A stretch of 64,000 nt of DNA, taken from Parasedimentitalea maritima. Its GTDB lineage: Bacteria > Pseudomonadota > Alphaproteobacteria > Rhodobacterales > Rhodobacteraceae. Position numbers and translations under genes: made by a program. Shown piece after piece: positions 19,358 through 28,755 of this stretch. The notes beneath the pieces are model-generated. The model searched no databases. It was given only the letters and a program-made list of their open reading frames with translations, and was not told the DNA's origin. The first letter of the stretch is position 1; each line of letters opens with the position of its first letter. The stretch lies in the NCBI RefSeq assembly GCF_005771405.1, contig NZ_VAUA01000012.1:1-64000 (forward strand). Reading direction: 5' to 3'.

Positions 19358-19864
19358 TCAGTCGGTTCCGCGATATGGCTCGACATACTGCAGAGCCATA
19401 TCCCAAGGGAAGAAGATCCAGGTGTCCTGGCTCACTTCGGTGATGAACGTATGCACCATCGGGCGGCCCTTTGGCTTGGCATAGACGGTGGCAAAATGTG
19501 CCTTGGGATACAGGTTCCGCACCAGATCAAGGGTTTTGCCGCTGTCGACCAGATCATCAATGATCAGGATGCCTTCGCCTGCGTCCCCCATGATGTCCGC
19601 ATCCGGTGCCTTTAACACCTCGGCCTCACCCTGTTCCTGATGGTGGTAAGAGCGAACTGAAATGGTGTCGACGGTGCGGATATCCAGCTCACGCGCAACA
19701 ATCATGGCTGGCGCCATGCCACCACGAGTAATTGCGACAACGGCGCGCCAGGCCCCGTCATTTGGCCCTTGGCCATCCAGTCGCCAGGCCAGGGCTCGGC
19801 TGTCTCGGTGGATTTGGTCCCACGAGATGTGAAAGCCTTTTTCGTGTGGCAAACGATCGGTCAT
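19358..19864 (-). CDS. gpt: Xanthine(-guanine) phosphoribosyltransferase
   Basis: 168 aa purine-salvage enzyme, converting xanthine and guanine to nucleotides with PRPP. It is close in length and layout to the E. coli enzyme: [21 protein letters not shown] near residues 43-63, the PRPP-binding loop [12 protein letters not shown] near 98-110, and the C-terminal [12 protein letters not shown]. It is last in a fabI-lysE-gpt series on the minus strand and ends at a terminator. Confidence 0.93.
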   Translation of the reverse strand: MTDRLPHEKGFHISWDQIHRDSRALAWRLDGQGPNDGAWRAVVAITRGGMAPAMIVARELDIRTVDTISVRSYHHQEQGEAEVLKAPDADIMGDAGEGILIIDDLVDSGKTLDLVRNLYPKAHFATVYAKPKGRPMVHTFITEVSQDTWIFFPWDMALQYVEPYRGTD

Positions 19865-19887
19865 GTTTGGGCTCCCCGCTTAGCGCG

Positions 19888-20502
19888 TCAGGTTGCAGCG
19901 ATCTTGACCCCCAGCAAGGCAAGCAGCCCGCCAAAGGTCCGGTCGATAATATGTTTCAGGTTGATATAGATACGGCGGCTTTTTTCCAACGAGAAAAGCC
20001 GGGCAATCAGGGCATTCCAGAGGGTTTCGACAAGGAAGATACAGGCAAGCAGCGCAGCCATGACCACCCCAGGTGTGCCAACGGGTACTGTGCCAATAAA
20101 AACCGCACCAAAAAACACCGCGGGTTTTGGGTTGGCCAGCTGTGTCACAAGGCCAAGACGAAACGCAGCAAAAGGTGAACGCGGTGTCGGTGGCATCTCA
20201 GCTTGAGCAACAGGATCATCAGCACGACGCCACATTTTGATGGCGAGCCAGATGAGTAAGGCTGCACCACCAATTTTCAACCCTGTCAACAGAACCGGCG
20301 CATAGTCAAACAACAGTGCCAGCCCAAACAGAGCTGCTGCCGCCCAGATCACTGCGCCTGCGCCAATCCCAATGGCCAGCGCAACACCGGTGCGCCAACC
20401 TTCGGCCAACCCGATGCGGGCCGCCATCAACACGGCAGGGCCAGGACTGATGGCTGCCATCAGGCAGAGCAGAACTGCAGCAATGAAGGCGGCAAGGCTC
20501 AT
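19888..20502 (-). CDS. LysE/RhtB family amino-acid exporter-like protein
   Basis: 204 aa inner-membrane protein with about six hydrophobic helices. The N-terminal AAISPGPAVLMAARIGLAEGWRTG is the LysE family signature (SPGP motif). Members export amino acids or derivatives such as homoserine lactones, but the cargo is not predictable here. Its ATG overlaps the fabI stop by 4 bases, so it is translated with fabI, though no functional link is evident. Confidence 0.9.
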   Translation of the reverse strand: MSLAAFIAAVLLCLMAAISPGPAVLMAARIGLAEGWRTGVALAIGIGAGAVIWAAAALFGLALLFDYAPVLLTGLKIGGAALLIWLAIKMWRRADDPVAQAEMPPTPRSPFAAFRLGLVTQLANPKPAVFFGAVFIGTVPVGTPGVVMAALLACIFLVETLWNALIARLFSLEKSRRIYINLKHIIDRTFGGLLALLGVKIAAT

Positions 20503-21305
20503 GCTTTGGTGATGTCCGGCGCGTCCACGGCCTTCATGCCTACAACATGGTAGCCCGCATCGACGTGCAGGTTTTCACCCGTTACCCCTGAACTGAGGTC
20601 AGACAGAAGATACAATGCCGATTTGCCCACGTCATCGATGGTCACGTTGCGACGCAGTGGAGAGTTGTATTCATTCCATTTCATAATGTAGCGGAAATCA
20701 CCAATACCGCTGGCGGCCAGCGTCTTAATTGGACCAGCCGAGATGGCATTGACGCGCAAACCGTCCTTGCCCAGATCTTCGGCCAGATACTTGACCGAGG
20801 CCTCGAGCGCCGCCTTGGCAACACCCATGACATTATAATGTGGCATCACCTGCTCAGCACCGTAATAGGTCATGGTCAGGAATGATCCGCCTTCACTCAT
20901 CATCTTCTCGGCGCGTTTTACAACGGCAGTGAAGGAATAGACCGAGATATCCATGGTCATCTGGAAGTTCGACCGGCTGGTATCAACATAACGGCCGCGC
21001 AGCTCGCCCTTGTCGGAAAAGCCAATCGCGTGGACGACAAAGTCCAACTTGCCCCATTTTGCTTCAAGCGACGCAAACAATTCGTCAATCGAGGCTTCAT
21101 CTGAGACGTCGCATGGCAGGACAGTGTCACTGCCCAATTCTGCGGCCAATGGACCAACGCGTTTCTTCAGGGCTTCGCCCTGATAGGAAAAGGCCAGTTC
21201 TGCGCCAGCGTCGGCGCAGGCTTTGGCGATACCCCAGGCGATTGATTTGTTATTGGCCAGGCCCATGATGAGGCCACGTTTTCCGGCCATCAGCTGATTA
21301 GACAT
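20499..21305 (-). CDS. fabI: Enoyl-[acyl-carrier-protein] reductase (NADH)
   Basis: 268 aa short-chain dehydrogenase-fold enzyme that reduces enoyl-ACP in the last step of each fatty-acid elongation round. The N-terminal nucleotide site GLIMGLANNKSIAWGIA is FabI-specific. The catalytic pair is Tyr157 and Lys164 (Y-x6-K spacing as in FabI). SAGPIKTLAASGI contacts substrate. It is first of the fabI-lysE-gpt cluster. FabI is the triclosan target in other bacteria. Confidence 0.96.
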   Translation of the reverse strand: MSNQLMAGKRGLIMGLANNKSIAWGIAKACADAGAELAFSYQGEALKKRVGPLAAELGSDTVLPCDVSDEASIDELFASLEAKWGKLDFVVHAIGFSDKGELRGRYVDTSRSNFQMTMDISVYSFTAVVKRAEKMMSEGGSFLTMTYYGAEQVMPHYNVMGVAKAALEASVKYLAEDLGKDGLRVNAISAGPIKTLAASGIGDFRYIMKWNEYNSPLRRNVTIDDVGKSALYLLSDLSSGVTGENLHVDAGYHVVGMKAVDAPDITKA

Positions 21306-21436
21306 GCAGGTTCTCCGCCCGTGTTCGATTGATTTAGCGATCTTTAAGTTATTGAGCGGCTTGCTTCAAGGGGAGGAGGTCTTGTTGGTCTGACAGAACC
21401 TGCCTAGGTTGCCGGTAACAACAAATGAGGGACGCT

Positions 21437-22042
21437 ATGTCAGACCGCAGTGGAATTTTTGCAGGCGATGATCCGTTCGAGATTGCCCGCACTTGGTTAG
21501 CCGAGGCTGAAAAGACAGAACCCAATGATGCAAATGCAATTGCTTTGTCGACGGTCGATTCAGAGGGCGTGCCAAATGCGCGCATGGTTCTGTTGAAAGA
21601 GATCGAAGACACGGCCTTTGTTTTTTACACCAATTACGAGAGTGCCAAGGCGGAGGAGTTGGATGGGGCAGGCAAGGCGGCATTTGTAATGCACTGGAAA
21701 TCTCTGCGTCGACAGGTGAGGGTCCGTGGCGCGATCAGTCGCGAAGACGGTACTCAGGCAGATGCCTACTATCAGTCACGATCTTTGAAAAGCCGTTTGG
21801 GTGCTTGGGCTTCGCAGCAATCCCGACCTCTGTCCAGCCGTGCGGCGCTGATGGCCGAAGTTGCAAAAGTGACCGCTGCCAAAGGGACGTCACCAGAACG
21901 TCCGCCGTTTTGGGGGGGGTATCGATTGGTTCCACAGGAAATTGAATTTTGGGCAGATGGCACCTTCCGGTTGCATGACCGGTTTGTTTGGCGTCGCAAA
22001 ACGCCATCATTACCATGGCAGATTGCGCGTTTATCTCCCTAA
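21437..22042 (+). CDS. pdxH: Pyridoxamine 5'-phosphate oxidase
   Basis: 201 aa from ATG 21437, chosen because GAGGGA stands 5 bases upstream; an alternative in-frame ATG at 21425 overlaps that RBS. This FMN enzyme oxidises PNP and PMP to pyridoxal phosphate. Motifs include [50 protein letters not shown] and the C-terminal [10 protein letters not shown]. It is divergent from fabI. Confidence 0.95.
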   Translation: MSDRSGIFAGDDPFEIARTWLAEAEKTEPNDANAIALSTVDSEGVPNARMVLLKEIEDTAFVFYTNYESAKAEELDGAGKAAFVMHWKSLRRQVRVRGAISREDGTQADAYYQSRSLKSRLGAWASQQSRPLSSRAALMAEVAKVTAAKGTSPERPPFWGGYRLVPQEIEFWADGTFRLHDRFVWRRKTPSLPWQIARLSP

Positions 22043-22155
22043 ATTGAGTGTGACAAGAATAGCAAAAACTGCCGATATTCGAAACTTTTAGGCTTGAAAA
22101 ATGTATCCATTTTCGCGCATCAACGTCGTGAACAGCAATAAAAACAAGAACACTG

Positions 22156-22701
22156 GTGGACTACAAATTGGCAGACGATCTGAGCGGTATGCGTCAAGTA
22201 AGGGGCCTTGTTAAATGGTTCGACCCGGCCAAAGGGTATGGCTTTGTTGTATCTGATGACGGCGGCCCCGATATTTTGTTGCACGTGAATGTGTTACGGA
22301 ATTTTGGGCAAAGCTCTGTTGCGGATGGGGCCGAAATCGTAATCATGTCTCATAGTACTGATCGCGGCGTTCAGGCGGTTGAAGTGATCTCGATTGTTGC
22401 ACCAGAGCGTGAGGATACGCCGGTGCTGGCTGACTTTGCCGAACTTGATTTTGATGAGCTGCGTTCAGAGCCTTTGGAAGCGGCACGCGTCAAGTGGTTC
22501 GACAAGGGCAAAGGGTTTGGTTTTGCCAATGTTTTCGGCAGCAACGACGATGTGTTTTTGCATGTAGAAGTCCTGCGTCAATCTGGTCTGGCTGATCTAC
22601 AACCGGGAGAAGCCTTGGCGATGCGCGTGATAGATGGCAATCGTGGCCGCATGGCAGTTGAAGTCATGGCCTGGGAAAGTGCTGTCCCAACAGTAGCGTA
22701 A
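22156..22701 (+). CDS. Two-domain cold-shock protein
   Basis: 181 aa from GTG 22156; an ATG at 22189 with GAGCGG upstream is an equally plausible start. Two cold-shock domains are visible, at about residues 16-72 (GLVKWFDPAKGYGFV, ILLHVNVL) and 112-175 (ARVKWFDKGKGFGFA, VFLHVEVL). Each has RNP1-like aromatic motifs for single-stranded nucleic acid. An acidic linker joins them. Tandem-CSD proteins are typical of alphaproteobacteria and act as RNA chaperones or stress regulators. The preceding 110-base leader has no gene and may hold a structured 5' UTR. Confidence 0.92.
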   Translation: MDYKLADDLSGMRQVRGLVKWFDPAKGYGFVVSDDGGPDILLHVNVLRNFGQSSVADGAEIVIMSHSTDRGVQAVEVISIVAPEREDTPVLADFAELDFDELRSEPLEAARVKWFDKGKGFGFANVFGSNDDVFLHVEVLRQSGLADLQPGEALAMRVIDGNRGRMAVEVMAWESAVPTVA

Positions 22702-22711
22702 GGTAGGACCG

Positions 22712-23182
22712 ATGAACAAATATGCTGCAGCTTTTACTTTGGTCCTTGCTGCAGCAGTTCCTGGTCTTACCCATGCCCAGTGCAAGGCGGATCGAGTGGA
22801 TTTGCGCGGCGATTGGGGCCAAGCTTCGTTTAGCATTGAAATTGCTGATGACAATGAAGAGCGCGCCCGCGGGCTGATGTTCCGGGAAAGCATGCCCCGG
22901 GGGGCCGGCATGTTGTTTGTCTATGAATACCCTCAACGCGCCAGCTTCTGGATGAAAAACACCCTGATTCCGTTGGATATCATTTTTACAGATGAAAGTG
23001 GTGTGGTCACGCATGTGCATTCTGATGCTGTGCCGGGTGACCTGAAACCTATACCCGGCGGCGACAACGTTTTAGCCGTCCTCGAAATTAATGCTGGTTT
23101 GACCGCCCTTTATGGGATTTCGGTCGGCACTGAGATGCGGCACAGTGTTTTTTCACCAGGCGGTGGAAAATGGCCTTGTTAG
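22712..23182 (+). CDS. DUF192 family secreted protein
   Basis: 156 aa with a signal peptide (residues 1-22, ending THA). The DUF192 core runs from about 35 to 150, with RARGLMFRESMPRGAGMLFVY, the SFWMKNTLIPLDIIF signature and AVLEINAG. The biochemical function of the family is unknown. It starts 10 bases after the cold-shock gene, and that pair is commonly linked in Rhodobacteraceae. The last residue is a lone cysteine. Confidence 0.9.
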   Translation: MNKYAAAFTLVLAAAVPGLTHAQCKADRVDLRGDWGQASFSIEIADDNEERARGLMFRESMPRGAGMLFVYEYPQRASFWMKNTLIPLDIIFTDESGVVTHVHSDAVPGDLKPIPGGDNVLAVLEINAGLTALYGISVGTEMRHSVFSPGGGKWPC

Positions 23183-23226
23183 GGGTTTTCAAAACCGTTT
23201 GACGCAGCTAGAGAAGGCGCACGGTC

Positions 23227-23303
23227 CGGGGCGTGGCGCAGTCTGGTAGCGCACCTGTTTTGGGTACAGGGGGTCGCAAGTTCGAATCTTGCCGTCCCGA
23301 CCA
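23227..23303 (+). tRNA. tRNA-Pro (anticodon TGG)
   Basis: 77 bases with encoded CCA. The acceptor stem is CGGGGCG with CGTCCCG (one G-T pair). The anticodon stem is CCTGT/ACAGG around TTTGGGT, giving anticodon TGG at 23261-23263. The T arm is GCAAG-TTCGAAT-CTTGC. Confidence 0.97.
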
Positions 23304-24035
23304 GTTTTCACTCTTCTGTCTTCATTTTTCTCAGTGATCTCTGAGCGAAGGCAGGCGACGTGGAGCGTAAGTCAGCTGCAGTTTTGATTCTTGCCCAACG
23401 ACTGTGAAGGTCAGTTTTGTTTCTAGAATGACTATGAAAACCCGCCTACTTTAACCTTATGTTAACAACTGTGGTCGCGCGTCCACAGTTCGATATTTAC
23501 CCCTGCAACTTATACGAATGCTGTCCCGCGGCATTCTCTACCCACTTGGAAATGATTGTGTTGGTGTATTGATTAGCCATACTTTCCATATTCAACTTTC
23601 CAAGTCATGGAACTGTGTGATTTTGCCATGAAGATAAGGAAGCAACCCGTTACGGTTTCGGTATAATTTGGGGATGACCTGAAACGAGGATCCCGGTCGG
23701 CGTTAGTGGATAACTTGTGGATGAATCATCTGCCCTTACGCGCGTCCAAACCCTAACGGTCGGTCAACCGAAAAGATCCCTAATTAAAAGTAAATTTAGC
23801 GTTGACCATGTATGGAGATATACGCCAAATTGTAGCGGTAGATCGGGGTGCCACTAAATATAGTGGCGATGTCCGCCCGTATAACTACAAATAAGATATT
23901 TGAAACAACCGTTCAAATGGCCAGCTTGGTCAGGTGCCTGCTGTGTTGTGTGGTGCTTATGGTTGTTTCATCAGTTTACGAATGTGGGGTGTGCGGGCAG
24001 CACTTTAAGGCAACAAAAAAAGTGAAGGCAGCAGC
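23304..24035. other. Intergenic region before nrdJ with several symmetric sites
   Basis: About 730 bases without a convincing gene. It holds an 8-bp inverted repeat AACTGTGG/CCACAGTT (23467-23490). It also holds two DnaA-box-like words (AGTGGATAA and TGTGGATGA, near 23705-23723) and a 6-bp palindrome CCACTA-AATA-TAGTGG (about 23851-23866). I looked for a cobalamin riboswitch, expected for some B12-dependent genes, and saw no convincing B12 box. A 63-codon frame at 23848-24039 looks spurious. Confidence 0.55.
23851..23866. promoter_or_regulatory. Palindrome CCACTA-N4-TAGTGG, candidate operator of nrdJ
   Basis: A perfect 6-bp inverted repeat with an AT-rich centre lies 170 bases before nrdJ. 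Its layout resembles NrdR boxes (AT-rich palindromes upstream of ribonucleotide reductase genes), but only one copy is clear, whereas NrdR usually binds two phased boxes. The assignment is a hypothesis. Confidence 0.35.
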
Positions 24036-27000
24036 ATGAAGATCGAAAGAAAGTTCACAACAGCTGGGCAAGATGCCTATGCACGTCTGAAATTCACTTC
24101 TGCGACGTCGGAAATCCGTAATCCGGATGGAACAATAGTGTTCCGTCTTGATAACGTCGAGGTCCCATCTGACTGGAGCCAAGTGGCCAGCGATGTCATC
24201 GCGCAGAAGTACTTTCGCAAGGCCGGCGTCCCCTCCAAATTGAAGCGGGTGCGTGAAAAAGGCGTACCAGACTTCTTGTGGCGTTCGGTTCCAGACGGAG
24301 ATGACGTTACTTTCCAGGGGGAGAGTTCGTCCAAGCAGGTATTCGATCGTTTGGCTGGCGCTTGGGCCTATTGGGGCTGGAAAGGTGGTTACTTTTCTAG
24401 TGAAGCAGACGCTCGCGCCTATTTCGATGAAATGCGTTATATGCTGGCCAGCCAACGCGCTGCACCCAACAGCCCGCAATGGTTCAACACAGGCCTGCAC
24501 TGGGCCTATGGGATAGATGGACCAGCTCAGGGCCACCATTATGTCGACTACAAATCTGGAAAGCTGACCAAATCCAACAGCTCTTACGAGCATCCACAGC
24601 CGCATGCCTGTTTCATTCAGGGCGTTCAGGATGATCTGGTCAATGATGGTGGCATCATGGATCTCTGGGTTCGCGAGGCGCGCCTGTTCAAATATGGATC
24701 CGGTACGGGCACAAACTTCAGTCACCTGCGCGGCGAAGGCGAGGCGCTGTCTGGCGGTGGGAAATCCTCTGGTTTGATGGGCTTCCTGAAAATCGGCGAT
24801 CGGGCCGCCGGTGCGATTAAATCAGGTGGAACAACCCGTCGGGCCGCCAAGATGGTTATCGTTGATGCAGACCACCCAGATATCGAAAAATTCATCGAGT
24901 GGAAGGTGATCGAAGAGCAGAAAGTTGCCTCGATTGTTGCTGGCTCTAAAATGCATGAAAAGATGCTGAACGGCATTTTTGAAGCAATCCGGTCCTGGGA
25001 TGGCGGCGAGGCAGACGCCTATGATCCGGCACATAATACTAGTCTGAAAACCGCGATCCGCGAAGCTAAGAAGATGATGATCCCTGAAACCTATATCAAG
25101 CGGGTTTTGGACTATGCCAAGCAGGGTCACACCAGCATTGAGTTTCCCACCTATGATACTGACTGGGATTCTGAGGCTTACAGCTCTGTTTCGGGGCAGA
25201 ACTCGAACAACTCAATTCGGGTCACCAATGCGTTCCTGACGGCTGTTGAAAAAGACGCTGACTGGCAGCTGATTAATCGTACCGATGGCAAAGTTGCTAA
25301 GACCATCCGGGCACGTGAACTGTGGGATCAAGTTGGCCATGCGGCCTGGGCCTGTGCAGATCCGGGCATTCAGTACCACGACACGGTCAATGACTGGCAC
25401 ACTTGCCCGGCAGATGGCGAGATCCGCGGATCCAACCCCTGTTCCGAGTATATGTTTCTGGACAACACCGCATGTAACCTTGCATCGATCAACCTGCTGA
25501 CGTTCCTAAAAGATGGGGCGTTTCAGGCCGAGGATTATATGCATGCGTGCCGTCTGTGGACGCTGACACTGGAAGTGTCGGTGATGATGGCGCAGTTCCC
25601 ATCCAAGGAAATTGCCCAGCTGTCGCATGACTTCCGCACCCTTGGGCTAGGCTATGCGAACATCGGTGGTCTGCTGATGAATATGGGGTACGGGTATGAC
25701 AGCGTCGAAGGTCGCGCCTTGTGCGGGTCTCTGACGGCCCTGATGACGGGTGTTGCCTACATGACCTCGGCTGAAATTGCCGGCGAACTGGGCGCGTTTG
25801 AGGCCTATGACCGTAACGCTGAAAATATGCTGCGTGTAATCCGCAATCACCGGAATGCAGCCTATGGTAACACTGATGGCTATAAAGGCCTGTCTGTAGC
25901 GCCGGTTCCGCTGGATCTGCACAATTGTCCGGATGCACAGCTCACTGAACTGGCGCGGAGTGCCTGGGACGAAGCCTTGGAATTGGGCGAAAAGCACGGC
26001 TATCGAAATGCTCAAACCACTGTGATTGCTCCAACTGGCACTATCGGTTTGGTGATGGATTGCGACACCACTGGGATCGAGCCTGACTTTGCTTTAGTCA
26101 AGTTCAAGAAACTGGCCGGCGGCGGTTACTTTAAGATCATAAACCGTTCGGTGCCCTCTGCGCTTGAAGGATTGGGATACTCTTCGGCTCAGATCGAAGA
26201 AATCACCGGCTATGCGGTGGGGCATGCGACCATCGGCAATGCACCGGGGATCAACCATACATCGTTGGCCGGCCATGGTTTTGGCCCCAATGAACTGGCC
26301 AAAGTTGATGCCGCGCTGGAAAGTGCTTTTGACATCCGCTTCGTGTTCAACCAGTGGACGCTAGGCGAAGATTTCTGCACCGGTGTTCTAGGGATCCCAG
26401 CGACCAAGCTGAACGACCCAACCTTTGACCTGCTACGCCACCTTGGCTTTACCAAGGCAGATATAGAAGCCGCCAATGATCACGTATGTGGCACCATGAC
26501 ACTGGAAGGTGCGCCGCACCTGAAAGAGGCGCATTACGACATTTTTGACTGCGCCAATGCCTGTGGGAAAAAGGGCAAGCGTTTCTTGTCGGTGAACAGC
26601 CACATCACCATGATGGCTGCAGCCCAGTCGTTTATATCGGGAGCGATTTCCAAAACCATCAATATGCCGAGCAATGCGACCATCGAGGATTGTCAGAAAG
26701 CCTATGAGCTAAGCTGGAGCCTGGGTATTAAGGCCAACGCCCTGTACCGTGACGGATCCAAGCTGAGCCAACCTTTGGCGGCGGCACTGGTCGAAGATGA
26801 CGATGATGCGGCTGAAGTTCTGGAAACCGGCAGTTCGCACGAAAAAGCAGCGGTGCTTGCTGAAAAAATCGTTGAAAAGGTCATCGTCAAAGAGATCATC
26901 AAATCGCACCGCGAAAAGATGCCTCATCGTCGCAAAGGGTATACCCAAAAAGCTGTTGTTGGGGGCCACAAGGTATATCTGCGGACTGGGGAGTATGAAA

Positions 27001-27692
27001 GCGGCACCCTGGGCGAGATTTTCATCGACATGCACAAGGAAGGTGCTGGTTTCCGCGCGATGATGAACAACTTTGCCATCGCAGTGTCCGTTGGTCTGCA
27101 ATATGGCGTACCGCTCGAGGAATTCGTCGACGCCTTTACCTTTACCAAGTTTGAACCCGCCGGCATGGTACAGGGCAACGACAGCATTAAGAACGCCACC
27201 TCAATCCTAGACTATGTGTTCCGCGAACTGGCCGTCAGCTATCTGGACCGGACCGATCTGGCCCACGTTAAACCGCAAGGTGCGGCTTTTGATGATCTGG
27301 GGCGTGGTGAGGAAGAGGGCGTTTCTAACGTCTCGGAACTGAGTGAAAGTGCGGCTAGCAAATCGCTGGAGGTGCTAAAGCAGATCTCATCAACAGGGTA
27401 TCTGCGTAAACGTCTACCGCAAGAGCTGGTCGTGCTACAGGGCGGGCAGGGGGAGACCACTGCTCTGAGCGGTGGTGCCGATCCGGTTTCTGCATTGCAG
27501 ACTCTGGTGCCAGAAACCTCTTCGGGCTCGGCAGCACCTGTGACGTCCAGTACCGGAATGGATGCACGTGTTAAGGCGAAGATGCAGGGATATGAAGGTG
27601 AGGCCTGCAATGAATGTGGGAATTACACACTGGTGCGCAATGGAACATGCATGAAGTGTAATACCTGTGGAGGAACGTCTGGTTGTAGCTAA
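24036..27692 (+). CDS. nrdJ: Vitamin B12-dependent class II ribonucleotide reductase
   Basis: 1218 aa. It reduces ribonucleotides to deoxyribonucleotides using adenosylcobalamin, working with or without oxygen. The barrel core includes [16 protein letters not shown] (about 149-164), [50 protein letters not shown] and [21 protein letters not shown]-type segments. The last 30 residues form a four-cysteine zinc-type motif (CNECGNY and CMKCNTCGG) that recycles the active site. A 50-residue acidic/hydrophobic insertion precedes [20 protein letters not shown] is GAAGG. No nrdAB is in the window. Confidence 0.96.
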   Translation: MKIERKFTTAGQDAYARLKFTSATSEIRNPDGTIVFRLDNVEVPSDWSQVASDVIAQKYFRKAGVPSKLKRVREKGVPDFLWRSVPDGDDVTFQGESSSKQVFDRLAGAWAYWGWKGGYFSSEADARAYFDEMRYMLASQRAAPNSPQWFNTGLHWAYGIDGPAQGHHYVDYKSGKLTKSNSSYEHPQPHACFIQGVQDDLVNDGGIMDLWVREARLFKYGSGTGTNFSHLRGEGEALSGGGKSSGLMGFLKIGDRAAGAIKSGGTTRRAAKMVIVDADHPDIEKFIEWKVIEEQKVASIVAGSKMHEKMLNGIFEAIRSWDGGEADAYDPAHNTSLKTAIREAKKMMIPETYIKRVLDYAKQGHTSIEFPTYDTDWDSEAYSSVSGQNSNNSIRVTNAFLTAVEKDADWQLINRTDGKVAKTIRARELWDQVGHAAWACADPGIQYHDTVNDWHTCPADGEIRGSNPCSEYMFLDNTACNLASINLLTFLKDGAFQAEDYMHACRLWTLTLEVSVMMAQFPSKEIAQLSHDFRTLGLGYANIGGLLMNMGYGYDSVEGRALCGSLTALMTGVAYMTSAEIAGELGAFEAYDRNAENMLRVIRNHRNAAYGNTDGYKGLSVAPVPLDLHNCPDAQLTELARSAWDEALELGEKHGYRNAQTTVIAPTGTIGLVMDCDTTGIEPDFALVKFKKLAGGGYFKIINRSVPSALEGLGYSSAQIEEITGYAVGHATIGNAPGINHTSLAGHGFGPNELAKVDAALESAFDIRFVFNQWTLGEDFCTGVLGIPATKLNDPTFDLLRHLGFTKADIEAANDHVCGTMTLEGAPHLKEAHYDIFDCANACGKKGKRFLSVNSHITMMAAAQSFISGAISKTINMPSNATIEDCQKAYELSWSLGIKANALYRDGSKLSQPLAAALVEDDDDAAEVLETGSSHEKAAVLAEKIVEKVIVKEIIKSHREKMPHRRKGYTQKAVVGGHKVYLRTGEYESGTLGEIFIDMHKEGAGFRAMMNNFAIAVSVGLQYGVPLEEFVDAFTFTKFEPAGMVQGNDSIKNATSILDYVFRELAVSYLDRTDLAHVKPQGAAFDDLGRGEEEGVSNVSELSESAASKSLEVLKQISSTGYLRKRLPQELVVLQGGQGETTALSGGADPVSALQTLVPETSSGSAAPVTSSTGMDARVKAKMQGYEGEACNECGNYTLVRNGTCMKCNTCGGTSGCS

Positions 27693-27699
27693 GGTGTTG

Positions 27700-27723
27700 C
27701 GCGCCCCAAATAATTGGGGCGCG
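27700..27723 (+). terminator. Hairpin after nrdJ
   Basis: CGCGCCCCAA pairs with TTGGGGCGCG around ATAA, 8 bases past the nrdJ stop. No T-run follows, so it may be an inefficient terminator or RNA-stabilising end. Confidence 0.65.
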
Positions 27724-28202
27724 TGTCAGCACTATGTCAGCTTGAATGCGTATGAAATTTGTACCCAGTACGGCCCAGATTTCAAAATAACGGATGTATG
27801 AGACTTATTTTCAGGTCTCAAGAGAACAAGGGGTGGGTGCGCTCGCCCCAGACGGTATTCAAGCCGCAGGCAATAAAATACGAGCGGTAAACTATTGAGC
27901 TTGGATAACGAAACTGGGGGGCTATGGCCCCCCTTATTTTTTAGGCCCATCATGTCATCGGGATAAACTTGAAGTTCAAGCCGCTTCCTAAATCGTCTGG
28001 CTTTTAGATCCGGATCCAGGAGGTTGGGCAAATGTCAGGGGGCTGCTTTGGTTTGCGTGCCGAATTGCAAAACGAGCGCTAGAAAGATGACGACATGGGC
28101 GCGCAAGACGTGATCTGAGGAACCAACTGTTAAGCAATTTGAGTGATACTGAAGGCCAAGGGGGTAGTAGATACCTGTGGGCGCCTGAAGAAAGACAAGA
28201 TC
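27724..28202. other. Non-coding stretch with orphan terminator
   Basis: About 480 bases between nrdJ and the outer-membrane protein. Frames on the minus strand have no family features. TGAGAC/GTCTCA forms a short inverted repeat near 27800-27821. A strong plus-strand terminator stands at 27916-27943 although no gene precedes it, which suggests a small RNA or a long nrdJ 3' UTR. Confidence 0.5.
27916..27943 (+). terminator. Strong intrinsic terminator without an upstream gene
   Basis: GGGGGGC (27916-27922) pairs with GCCCCCC (27927-27933), followed by TTATTTTTTA. It is a textbook Rho-independent terminator for plus-strand RNA, 224 bases past the nrdJ stop. Confidence 0.85.
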
Positions 28203-28736
28203 ATGCCTGTTGCCAAACAAAATCAAAACCTGACCTGGCTTGTGGTTAGCCTGACGACTGCATTGGCGGTCGCGACACCGGTTACCTCTGCTGATTGGAG
28301 TGGCTTTCTTCTTGGCGCATCCATTGCCCGTCAGAATGCAAGTATGGACAGTTCGACTGGGCATGACGCTGGAGCCGCTGGACTTCACTTGGGGTATGAT
28401 CTTGATTTTGGTCAACTGGTTCTTGGCGGTGAGCTTGAGGTCGAGCGCGCCCAAATCCAACTTGGTAGTATCGAAACCCAGGAAATGCAGCGGATAAAAC
28501 TGCGTGTTGGTTATGATTTTGGCCAGACCCTTGGTTATGTTGCTATTGGGGGGGTGCGGGCTGAAACTGAGCTGGATGACGATATCGGCGCGGTGATCGG
28601 GCTTGGAATGTCGTATTCCCTAAATCAAAACCTACGGGTTGGTGGCGAAATTCTGCATCAGGAAGTCAATGGATTGGAGAACGGGGGCATGATGCGTTCT
28701 AATTCCTTGTCCCTGCGCGCGTCGTTTCGGTTTTAG
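28203..28736 (+). CDS. Small outer-membrane beta-barrel protein
   Basis: 177 aa from ATG 28203, which begins a signal peptide ending around TSA (residue 28); the open frame also has an upstream start at 28143. The mature part alternates hydrophobic and polar residues in strands typical of an eight-stranded barrel (LHLGYDLDFGQLVLGGELEV, IKLRVGYDFGQTLGYVAIGGV). It ends in the aromatic C-terminal signature RASFRF recognised by the BAM complex. It resembles the Opa/OmpA-like barrel families (PF13505 type). A specific role is unknown. It is convergent with the next aminotransferase. Confidence 0.8.
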   Translation: MPVAKQNQNLTWLVVSLTTALAVATPVTSADWSGFLLGASIARQNASMDSSTGHDAGAAGLHLGYDLDFGQLVLGGELEVERAQIQLGSIETQEMQRIKLRVGYDFGQTLGYVAIGGVRAETELDDDIGAVIGLGMSYSLNQNLRVGGEILHQEVNGLENGGMMRSNSLSLRASFRF

Positions 28737-28755
28737 CCTGCCAACTGTTGAACGG

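Noticed and set aside
23304-24035. Possible cobalamin riboswitch before the B12-dependent reductase
   Set aside because: No convincing B12-box core or surrounding stem pattern was found, and a B12-using enzyme need not be riboswitch-controlled.
23848-24039. 63-aa plus-strand frame overlapping the nrdJ start
   Set aside because: It overlaps the nrdJ start and RBS, includes the candidate palindrome at its beginning and resembles no protein; likely chance.
27732-28460. Two minus-strand frames (99 and 141 aa) between nrdJ and the barrel gene
   Set aside because: No family features, one overlaps the barrel-protein gene, and the region carries a plus-strand terminator.
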